A stretch of DNA of 8,151 nucleotides, taken from NCBI GenBank assembly GCA_007117185.1, contig SKHA01000368.1, positions 1 through 8,151 of the forward strand, in the 5' to 3' direction. Shown piece after piece: positions 1 to 5,852 of this stretch (positions within the stretch are counted from its first letter, which is position 1; the number at the start of each line of letters is the position of its first letter). The translations under genes and the position numbers were made by a program. Origin of the DNA: Spirochaeta sp. Its GTDB lineage: Bacteria; Spirochaetota; Spirochaetia; DSM-27196; Alkalispirochaetaceae. Under the pieces are notes generated by a model. It was given only the letters and a program-made list of their open reading frames with translations, was not told where the DNA came from and ran no database searches.

Positions 1-612
1 CCGGATCCACACTTCCTTACCCGGGCCGCCGCCGTCCATGGCGTAAAGGACGCCGCCGTCCACCTCGTGACGATCCATCCCCAGCAGCTGCTGCAAGATG
101 GGGTCCAGCTGATCAACCCGGGGAACTTCCAGCTCCACCGCATGGAAACCGCGAATAGCGTCTTCTTCGGGGACACCGCCCCCCGACCAGAATACTCCCG
201 GTTCCGGCGCTCCATCGTCCGGAACGAGGGCCAGGGGCTGACCTTCAGGGTCGGCAAAGCGGAGAACCTGCCGTTCCAGGTACTCAACTGGCTCATCTAC
301 CGTCACCCCTGCTTCGGAGAGGCGACGATACCAGTAGTCCAGGGATTCCAGCCGGGGGACCCGAAAGACGGTGCGGGAGATTCTATCCGTCCCTGGTCGT
401 GCGTTGCCGGCCTGGGGCCAGTCGAAGAAGGTGATATCCGTGCCGGGAGACCCTTCCGCGTCAGCGTAGAAAAGATGATACGCCGACGTGTCGTCCTGGT
501 TGACTGTCTTCTTTACCAGCCGCAACCCGAGAACGGTTGTGTAGAACCGGTAGTTCAGCGGGGCGTCCCCGGTAATGGAGGTGACGTGGTGTAACCCGTG
601 CAATGTTAACAT
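1..612 (-). CDS. VOC-family ring-cleaving dioxygenase (MhqO/PcpA-like), N-terminal part; 3' end outside window
   Basis: Translating the minus strand from ATG at 612 gives 204 uninterrupted codons running off the left edge. The start matches the family of Fe(II) extradiol-type dioxygenases that cleave hydroquinones and catechols: a GLHHVTSI motif at residues 6-13, LGLRLVKKTVN at 28-38, then YHLFYAD and GSPGT before TFFDWP (about 45-66). By analogy with PcpA, whose first metal ligand is the second His of the HHIT motif, His9 would be a metal ligand. The first VOC module ends near ALVPDD (128-133). The second begins near GFHAVELEV (155-163), and its expected ligands lie outside the window. Family members are about 310-330 residues, so roughly a third is missing. 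The protein should be cytoplasmic. ATG 612 is the only ATG close to the conserved start, but no good Shine-Dalgarno precedes it. The gene diverges from the PAS-GGDEF-EAL gene. Its substrate cannot be told from sequence; related proteins serve quinone detoxification or aromatic catabolism. Confidence 0.88.
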   Translation of the reverse strand, partial: MLTLHGLHHVTSITGDAPLNYRFYTTVLGLRLVKKTVNQDDTSAYHLFYADAEGSPGTDITFFDWPQAGNARPGTDRISRTVFRVPRLESLDYWYRRLSEAGVTVDEPVEYLERQVLRFADPEGQPLALVPDDGAPEPGVFWSGGGVPEEDAIRGFHAVELEVPRVDQLDPILQQLLGMDRHEVDGGVLYAMDGGGPGKEVWIR

Positions 613-697
613 TCGTCAAAGGTACAAACTTCCGGTCGGATCGGAAAGGTCTGTTCAGAATGGGAAAAAACTGTCTGCTTCGTGTATACTATGGCCA
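613..697. promoter_or_regulatory. Divergent intergenic region between dioxygenase and PAS-GGDEF-EAL gene
   Basis: This 85-base spacer separates two divergent start codons, so it must carry both promoters. It is less GC-rich than the genes and contains an A-run at about 664-670. The best core element is TATACT at 685-690 on the plus strand, one mismatch from the TATAAT -10 consensus. No convincing -35 hexamer lies 16-18 bases upstream of it. The same GTATAC palindrome gives TATACA on the minus strand (688-683), so it could also serve the dioxygenase gene, leaving a leader of about 60 bases. No operator could be assigned. Confidence 0.4.
685..690 (+). promoter_or_regulatory. Candidate -10 element (TATACT) for the PAS-GGDEF-EAL gene
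   Basis: TATACT ends 7 bases before the chosen GTG start at 698. A transcript starting at the usual distance from this -10 would begin at or within a base or two of the start codon, making the mRNA leaderless. That fits the absence of a Shine-Dalgarno. The lack of a recognisable -35 keeps this tentative. Confidence 0.3.
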
Positions 698-2296
698 GTG
701 CACGTATCTGATCTGGAAGCGTTACTGGACAACCTGAACTCTCCCGTTGCGCTGGTTGACCCGCGCAACATGTTGGTTTTCACCAATCGGCCGTTTCGGG
801 AGGCCCTGATCCCGACTGCCCGGGAGGAGGTGGCCGGGGTGGTCTCGGAGTTGCTTCCCCTGGCAGCGCTGCTGGAAGAGTGTCGCCGCAACGGAGAAGA
901 CTGTTCGGCGGTGATGTCGTTACCGTTCATGAACAGTCACCAGCCGGTGCTGGTACGCCTGGCCCCGCTGGCACCTGAAGACCCGGCTACCCTGACGGCG
1001 TTGTACCTTGAGAAACCACCCCGGCAAAACGCGCTGCAGGACCCCACAACAGGGCTTCTCAACCGACATTCCCTGAGGGAGATTACTGAGCGAGAACTGG
1101 CCCGGGCAAAGCGGGAAGGCACCCCGCTGGCGCTCCTGTTCGTAATGCTCCACAACTTCAAGCAGATTAACCAGTATCACGGTCACCACGTGGGGGACCT
1201 CCTCCTTGAGAACACCGGTATCCGCTGCCGCGAGGTTGTCCGCCTGACAGACAGCGTGTTTCGCTGGGAGGGCACAAATCTGGTGGTCCTGCTGCCCAGC
1301 CTGGCCAACAACCTGGATGTAGCGATCGTAGCGGAAAAGCTCTACGAGGCAGCCACCATGCCCTACCGCTTCAGGGATCTGGACATCGCCCCGGGATGCC
1401 ACATCGGGGTAGCCCTCTTTCCTTCTGATGGAACAACCTTTGAGGATCTGCTGAACAGCGCAAACTCCGCGGTCATCGAGGCTGAGCAGCAACAGGAACA
1501 CTATCTGATCTATGAACGTACCGTCCACGATGCGGCGGTTGAACGGCTGCTGATGAAGACAGGGATACAGCGGGGCTTCGCCAATGGCGAGTTCATGCTC
1601 TTCTTTCAGCCAATCGTCGACCGTGACGGGGTACCTCGAGGCGGGGAGGCCCTTATCCGCTGGCAGCATCCTACCCGGGGAACCCTTGCTCCAGGGGTCT
1701 TTCTGGCGATCGCCGAGGAGAGCCAGTTGATCACCCTGATTGATAAAGTTGCCCTGTACTCGGCGTGCCGGTGCCTGGCCGAGTGGGCCCTGCCGAATGA
1801 CTTCTTCCTGACCCTCAACGTCAGCGCCCAGACCCTGGCCGACGGAACCCTTCCCGGGCTCATCACCCACGCGATGGAGGACGCCGGTCTGAAGGATCCT
1901 TCGTCCCTGCGGCTGGAGCTGACTGAAAGTCAGCTTCTGACCCACTTCACCGTTGCCCAGTCCGTTCTTGAGGAGCTGGCAAAGATGGGAGTGGAAACGT
2001 GGATCGATGATTTCGGCACCGGCCAGTCATCACTGTCCTATCTGAAGCGATTGCCGGTGACCACAGTCAAGGTTGACCGGGAGTTTATCCAGGATCTGAT
2101 CACCCACCGGGAAGACCTGACCTATCTGGAGACGATCACCGCGACAATTCGCGCCCGGAAGAAACGCATCGTCATCGAAGGGGTTGCCTCGGAGGACCAC
2201 TACCAGATCCTTGCGGGCATCGAGACGGACTATCTGCAGGGCTACCACTTCGGGGTCCCCACCACGGCAGAGGAGTTTGTGCGCCTCTTTCGATAG
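698..2296 (+). CDS. PAS-(degenerate GGDEF)-EAL protein, predicted c-di-GMP phosphodiesterase
   Basis: The 532-residue product has three modules and no membrane segment or signal peptide, so it should be a cytosolic second-messenger enzyme. Residues 1-105 look like a PAS sensor (SPVALVDPRNMLVFTN). Residues about 113-275 form a GGDEF fold (DPTTGLLNR at 115-123, NFKQIN and GHHVGD at 153-167). The signature is EGTNL (191-195) instead of GGDEF, and the metal Asp before FK is His152, so cyclase activity is unlikely. An RLTD (182-185) sits five residues before the signature, the spacing of the inhibitory I-site. Residues about 285-530 are EAL: EALIRW at 317-322, Asn374, Glu407 (ELTES), Asp437-Asp438 (IDDFGTG), Lys458, Glu494 and Gln514 (LQGYHF). 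All expected catalytic and metal residues are present, predicting hydrolysis of c-di-GMP to pGpG. The frame is open back to 575, but that would overlap the divergent gene; GTG 698 opens directly before the PAS domain. No Shine-Dalgarno is visible, so the start is the uncertain part. The gene stands alone, convergent with its downstream neighbour. Confidence 0.92.
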   Translation: MHVSDLEALLDNLNSPVALVDPRNMLVFTNRPFREALIPTAREEVAGVVSELLPLAALLEECRRNGEDCSAVMSLPFMNSHQPVLVRLAPLAPEDPATLTALYLEKPPRQNALQDPTTGLLNRHSLREITERELARAKREGTPLALLFVMLHNFKQINQYHGHHVGDLLLENTGIRCREVVRLTDSVFRWEGTNLVVLLPSLANNLDVAIVAEKLYEAATMPYRFRDLDIAPGCHIGVALFPSDGTTFEDLLNSANSAVIEAEQQQEHYLIYERTVHDAAVERLLMKTGIQRGFANGEFMLFFQPIVDRDGVPRGGEALIRWQHPTRGTLAPGVFLAIAEESQLITLIDKVALYSACRCLAEWALPNDFFLTLNVSAQTLADGTLPGLITHAMEDAGLKDPSSLRLELTESQLLTHFTVAQSVLEELAKMGVETWIDDFGTGQSSLSYLKRLPVTTVKVDREFIQDLITHREDLTYLETITATIRARKKRIVIEGVASEDHYQILAGIETDYLQGYHFGVPTTAEEFVRLFR

Positions 2297-2369
2297 CGGC
2301 AATGCCTCCTCTCCCACCGTCGCGCGTTCGGCAGGTCCGACGTTCCGTCTTTCCGTCTGAACGAGATCG
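2297..2369. other. Convergent intergenic spacer, no clear terminator
   Basis: These 73 bases separate the 3' ends of two converging genes. I looked for a GC stem followed by a T-run on either strand and found only weak dyads, for example TCGG/CCGA with a 5-base loop near 2330-2342, without a T-tract. Either termination is Rho-dependent or transcripts run into the opposing gene. The right half consists of short tandem duplications, listed separately. Confidence 0.5.
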
Positions 2370-2386
2370 TCAGAACGAGATCGATA
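2343..2386. repeat. Two adjacent short tandem duplications at the 3' end of the exported-protein gene
   Basis: TTCCGTCT occurs twice head to tail (2343-2350 and 2351-2358). It is followed at once by a 14-base unit beginning GAACGAGATCG, also present twice (2359-2372 and 2373-2386, 12 of 14 bases identical). The second 14-base copy encodes the last residues of the minus-strand gene (its terminal ISF), and the stop codon TGA (2372-2370) lies at the edge of the first copy. The duplication therefore sits across the end of the coding region. Confidence 0.75.
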
Positions 2387-3653
2387 CCGTCCCGCGCAGC
2401 GTATCCAGATTGGTGCTCTCAATGGAAAGACGTACCGGATCTACCGGCCGGAACACAAGCCCTGCGCCGACGTAGTGGTTGTCCCGCCACAGATCCCGGG
2501 AACCTACCAGATTCACACTGATGGCGTCTTCGATTGCCCGCCATAAGGGGTACCACCCGAATCGGGCCTGTATCGCGTCGCGTCCGGCATACACGCCATA
2601 ACGGGTGTGAGCCCACTCGGGAATGAGAATATCGTATACAACGAAGGGGCCCGGCAGCCACTCACCGGAATCAAACCAGTCGGTGTCGTCGCTGCCTCCG
2701 ATTCCGGCAGTTACGAAGCCTCCCAGACTCAACGTCGAGCTGGTGGTCCAGCCAACACGGCGCAGCAGCTGCACCATCAGCCGGGCATCAGCGGACAGCG
2801 CGATCCTCTGGCCCTCCTCGGGCACGGTCACATCAACTGCGCCCCCCAGAAGCAGTACATTCCAGAAGGCAAAATCGAGGGAGCCGTCCACAGAATAACG
2901 GGAGTCACTGTAGTTGCCGGAAAGGGTCAGTTCCATGTTGTCCGGAATGTACCCGGTGGGGAGGGTGCGGATACGGGAGGACATACTCTTGTACAGGTAG
3001 TCCCGGTGGCGGTCGGCACGCATGCGGCGGTCCGCCTGCCGTACCTGCTCGCGCAGCTCTTCCAGCTGAATCTCCTCCTGCCTTCGCTCCGCCGCGGCAC
3101 GTTCGTCTTCAAGACGCTGTACTTCCCGTTGCCGGTTCACCTCGGACATCGTCGCCATGGTAGCTATCCACTGCTGCAGGCGGCGCTCATATTCCTCCTG
3201 GGTGGATCGATACAGCGCATACACCACGCGGGTTCGCGGATCGGTCCAGACCTCCGGGGTAAGACCGGAGATTATCGCCTGACTGCGAACATCTGATTCG
3301 ATACGGAAGGCAAAGCTTTCCTGCCCGTCATCGCCCTCCTGGCGCTCCATCACCCGCGCCTCAACCTCGGTTGACACGTTGGCGGCGTACTCTACAGCCG
3401 CTGCAGCCAGGGCTTCCTCCCGGGTGGAGCCGGTGCCCACACCGACATAGCCGGTACCTTCCGGGCCGGGGTACAGCTCGCGATACAGGCCGTCCATGAT
3501 GAGCTGCGCCCACTCGGGAACAACAACCTCTTCCGGCGGTGGAGCAGGTTCGTCCCGGGAACGTTCAAACAGACCTGCCGCACTGACTGTAGCCGGCACC
3601 AAGACAGCAACGAGAACCAGACCGATAACCACCACCAGACGCCGCGTTTTCAT
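2370..3653 (-). CDS. Exported protein: LPP20-like N-domain, coiled coil and beta-barrel-like C-terminus; function unknown
   Basis: The 427-residue product is not one I recognise by name. Residues 1-26 are a clear Sec signal peptide: MKTRR, a hydrophobic core of Val and Leu, then a TVSA-A cleavage site. There is no lipobox Cys. A Pro/Glu-rich stretch follows (35-47). Residues about 48-150 resemble the LPP20-like family of envelope proteins, with YVGVGTGSTREEALAAAA (69-86) and a YALYRS strand at 145-150. Residues about 152-215 are highly charged (Glu, Arg, Gln) and predicted coiled coil. From about 238 to the end, alternating polar and hydrophobic strands with many Gly, Tyr and Trp suggest a small beta-barrel, and the chain ends in SISF, a C-terminal Phe as in BAM-inserted outer-membrane proteins. 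ATG 3653 was chosen over ATG 3659 because AAGGGAG (3666-3660) lies six bases before it but touches the other. The gene is monocistronic here and divergent from the trehalose operon. I infer an outer-membrane protein with a periplasmic N-terminal part. Confidence 0.85.
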   Translation of the reverse strand: MKTRRLVVVIGLVLVAVLVPATVSAAGLFERSRDEPAPPPEEVVVPEWAQLIMDGLYRELYPGPEGTGYVGVGTGSTREEALAAAAVEYAANVSTEVEARVMERQEGDDGQESFAFRIESDVRSQAIISGLTPEVWTDPRTRVVYALYRSTQEEYERRLQQWIATMATMSEVNRQREVQRLEDERAAAERRQEEIQLEELREQVRQADRRMRADRHRDYLYKSMSSRIRTLPTGYIPDNMELTLSGNYSDSRYSVDGSLDFAFWNVLLLGGAVDVTVPEEGQRIALSADARLMVQLLRRVGWTTSSTLSLGGFVTAGIGGSDDTDWFDSGEWLPGPFVVYDILIPEWAHTRYGVYAGRDAIQARFGWYPLWRAIEDAISVNLVGSRDLWRDNHYVGAGLVFRPVDPVRLSIESTNLDTLRGTVSISF

Positions 3654-3659
3654 AATCAT

Positions 3660-3666
3660 CTCCCTT
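3660..3666 (-). promoter_or_regulatory. Shine-Dalgarno (AAGGGAG) deciding the start of the exported-protein gene
   Basis: Read on the minus strand, AAGGGAG ends six bases before ATG 3653 and directly abuts the alternative in-frame ATG at 3659. Only the inner ATG has workable ribosome spacing, which shortens the protein by two residues and gives the usual MKTRR start of a signal peptide. Confidence 0.75.
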
Positions 3667-3692
3667 CTCTGTGGTAATGCACTCGTTTCACA

Positions 3693-3721
3693 TTGTCAAC
3701 GTCTCTGATTATTCCTATTGT
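3693..3721 (+). promoter_or_regulatory. Candidate sigma-70-type promoter for the glgX-treZ-treY operon
   Basis: TTGTCA (3693-3698, one mismatch from TTGACA) is followed after exactly 17 bases by TATTGT (3716-3721, four of six matches to TATAAT). Transcription would start near 3728, about seven bases before ATG 3735, giving a very short leader with no Shine-Dalgarno. On the minus strand the overlapping bases 3699-3694 read TTGACA, a perfect -35 for the divergent gene, though the -10 expected from it (TACCAC, 3676-3671) is poor. The two promoters may therefore share or compete for the same bases. Confidence 0.45.
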
Positions 3722-3734
3722 GTATTTACTGACT

Positions 3735-5852
3735 ATGGAAAATACACACACTACCCGGCTGTGGCCCGGGCGCCCGTACCCTCTCGGAGCCAACTGGGAC
3801 GGCAGTGGCACCAATTTTGCACTCTTTTCCGCCCACGCTGAACGGGTTGATCTTTGCCTGTTTGACGAAACCGGCACCAGCGAGATCGCCCGGATCACCC
3901 TGCCAGAGTTCACCCACGAGATCTGGCATGGGTATCTGCCCGACGTTCGTCCGGGACAACGTTACGGATATCGTGTCCACGGGCCCTACGACCCCTCGGC
4001 TGGTCACCGTTTCAACCACAACAAGCTTCTGATCGATCCGTACGCCCGGGCACTGAAGGGCGAACTGATCTGGGACGACGCGCTGTTCGGTTATGTCGTC
4101 GGGTCCGAGGATGAGGACCTCTCCTTCGATGAGCGGGACAGCGCTCCGTTCATTCCCAAGGGCGTGGTGGTCGATACCGCCTTCACCTGGGGACGGAGCC
4201 CCAAACCGGCGACCCCCTGGGATCGCACCATCATCTACGAACTGCACCCCCGGGGTTATACCATGCGGCACCCCGCCGTTCCGGATGCCCTGAAGGGAAC
4301 GTTCAGCGCCCTGGCCACCCCGCAGATCCCGGACTACCTGCAGGACCTGGGGGTCACCGCGGTGGAGCTGCTGCCGGTACACGCGTTTGTTCGAGACCAC
4401 CATCTTGCGGACAAGGGGCTGACGAACTTCTGGGGCTACAACACCATCGCGTTCTTTGCCCCTGACCCGGCGTACCTGGCCGGTGGTGAGATTCGCGACT
4501 TCAAGAGTTTTGTTCAGGTCATGCACGATCAACAGATCGAGGTGATCCTGGACGTGGTCTACAACCATACCGCTGAGGGAAACCACCTCGGCCCAACCCT
4601 CTCATTCCGGGGAATCGACAACCTCTCCTACTACTACCTCATGGACGACGACCGCCGGTACTACAACGACTTCACCGGAACGGGAAACGCTCTGGAGCTG
4701 CGGCACCCCCAGGTCCTCCGAATGGTCACCGACTCCCTGCGCTACTGGACAGAAGAGATGCAGGTGGACGGCTTCCGCTTCGACCTGGCCACAACCCTGG
4801 CCCGGGTCTACGGCGAGTACCGGGAAAACGCCGGCTTTCTGGACACGATCGCCCAGGACCCCACCCTTTCTGCGGTTAAACTGATCGCCGAACCCTGGGA
4901 CACCGGCCCCGGGGGCTACCAGGTAGGCAGCTTCCCCCCCGGCTGGAGCGAGTGGAACGACAAGTACCGCGATACGGTGCGTCGGTTCTGGAAGGGAGAC
5001 CCCGGTCTGCTCGGTGAGTTTGCCTCGCGGCTCTCCGGGTCCAGCGATATCTATAACCGTCGCGGCCGCCGTCCCTGGGCAAGTGTCAACTTCATCACTG
5101 CCCACGATGGTTTCACCCTTCTGGACCTGGTCAGCTACAACGAAAAACATAATCACGAGAACGGCGAAGAGAACCGGGACGGATCGGACAACAACAACAG
5201 CTGGAACTGCGGGGCGGAGGGACCCACCGAGGACCTGGAGATCAGGGCCCTCAGGTCGCGACAGATGAGAAATATGCTGACCACCCTTCTGGTGAGCAGC
5301 GGCGTCCCCATGATCACCGCCGGAGACGAACTGGGGCGCAGCCAGGGGGGCAACAACAACCCCTACTGTCAGGACAACGAAACCAGCTGGATACCCTGGG
5401 ATGACCCGTCCCTCATCGACCAGGAGCTGCTCCTGTTCACCCAGAGCCTGATCGCGCTGCGCCGGGATCACATCGTCTTCCGGCGATCCAGATTCTACCA
5501 CGGTGGCGTCATTCCCGGGACTGAGGTGAAAGACGTCTCGTGGATTCACCCCTCCGGACGGGAGATGGAGGATCAGGACTGGGGCAGCGGATCCCTGGCC
5601 ACCCTGACGGCGCTTATTCGCGGCGAAGCGGGAAGCAGATTCCTCACTGAAGAGGGCGAGCCGGAGCCTGACGATTCGTTCCTGGTCATTCTGCACAGCG
5701 GACACAAGTCCACGCGGGTAACCGCCCCGCAACTGAGCGCCACCGGGCGCTGGCGGGAGGAGATCTGCACCGGGACGTGTACCCGCCGGAAGGACCGCTT
5801 CTCCCTCTCTGCCCGTACGGCGGTCATTCTCCGGTGGGAGGACCAGGAATGA
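3735..5852 (+). CDS. glgX: Glycogen/maltodextrin debranching enzyme (GlgX/TreX, GH13 isoamylase type)
   Basis: This 705-residue enzyme hydrolyses alpha-1,6 branch bonds of glycogen, releasing linear malto-oligosaccharides. The N-terminus is a CBM48-type sandwich opening with PGRPYPLGANWDGSGTNFAL (11-30). The GH13 barrel shows all four conserved regions: DVVYNH (273-278), GFRFD (346-350, nucleophile Asp350), AEPWD (385-389, acid/base Glu386) and TAHD (455-458, stabiliser Asp458). The GlgX/TreX hallmarks GGYQVGSFPPGWSEWND (393-409) and NGEENRDGSDNNNSWNCG (476-493) are present. A beta-sandwich follows from about 600. Length is normal for the family. The frame is open back to a TTG at 3693, but those extra residues resemble no family member, and that TTG lies in the likely -35 element, so ATG 3735 is chosen; no Shine-Dalgarno precedes it. 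The stop overlaps the treZ start. In trehalose operons this enzyme is often called TreX, and that role is likely here. Sequence cannot separate it from a purely glycogen-catabolic GlgX. Confidence 0.95.
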   Translation: MENTHTTRLWPGRPYPLGANWDGSGTNFALFSAHAERVDLCLFDETGTSEIARITLPEFTHEIWHGYLPDVRPGQRYGYRVHGPYDPSAGHRFNHNKLLIDPYARALKGELIWDDALFGYVVGSEDEDLSFDERDSAPFIPKGVVVDTAFTWGRSPKPATPWDRTIIYELHPRGYTMRHPAVPDALKGTFSALATPQIPDYLQDLGVTAVELLPVHAFVRDHHLADKGLTNFWGYNTIAFFAPDPAYLAGGEIRDFKSFVQVMHDQQIEVILDVVYNHTAEGNHLGPTLSFRGIDNLSYYYLMDDDRRYYNDFTGTGNALELRHPQVLRMVTDSLRYWTEEMQVDGFRFDLATTLARVYGEYRENAGFLDTIAQDPTLSAVKLIAEPWDTGPGGYQVGSFPPGWSEWNDKYRDTVRRFWKGDPGLLGEFASRLSGSSDIYNRRGRRPWASVNFITAHDGFTLLDLVSYNEKHNHENGEENRDGSDNNNSWNCGAEGPTEDLEIRALRSRQMRNMLTTLLVSSGVPMITAGDELGRSQGGNNNPYCQDNETSWIPWDDPSLIDQELLLFTQSLIALRRDHIVFRRSRFYHGGVIPGTEVKDVSWIHPSGREMEDQDWGSGSLATLTALIRGEAGSRFLTEEGEPEPDDSFLVILHSGHKSTRVTAPQLSATGRWREEICTGTCTRRKDRFSLSARTAVILRWEDQE
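5836..5841 (+). promoter_or_regulatory. Shine-Dalgarno (GGGAGG) for treZ inside the end of glgX
   Basis: GGGAGG ends seven bases before ATG 5849, within the last codons of glgX. It settles the treZ start at 5849 rather than the more upstream in-frame ATG at 5777. Together with the ATGA overlap it suggests translational coupling. Confidence 0.8.

Noticed and set aside
67..594. Plus-strand 175-codon open frame at the left end
   Set aside because: It lies opposite a minus-strand frame that gives a clear VOC dioxygenase sequence; its own translation matches nothing and looks like an antisense shadow.
575..697. Upstream extension of the PAS-GGDEF-EAL frame to ATG 575
   Set aside because: It would overlap the start of the divergent dioxygenase gene by 38 bases and run through the shared promoter region; the added residues do not resemble a domain.
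920..1945. Minus-strand 341-codon open frame opposite the PAS-GGDEF-EAL gene
   Set aside because: The sense strand shows complete EAL motifs; the antisense product has no recognisable domain.
2297..2369. Bidirectional rho-independent terminator between the convergent genes
   Set aside because: Only stems of about 4-5 base pairs with no T-tract on either strand; not enough to call.
2607..3296. Plus-strand 229-codon open frame opposite the exported-protein gene
   Set aside because: The opposite strand has a signal peptide, a Shine-Dalgarno and coherent domain structure; this frame has none.
3693..3734. TTG start adding 14 residues to GlgX
   Set aside because: The TTG coincides with the probable -35 element, has no Shine-Dalgarno, and the added hydrophobic residues are not part of the GlgX family.
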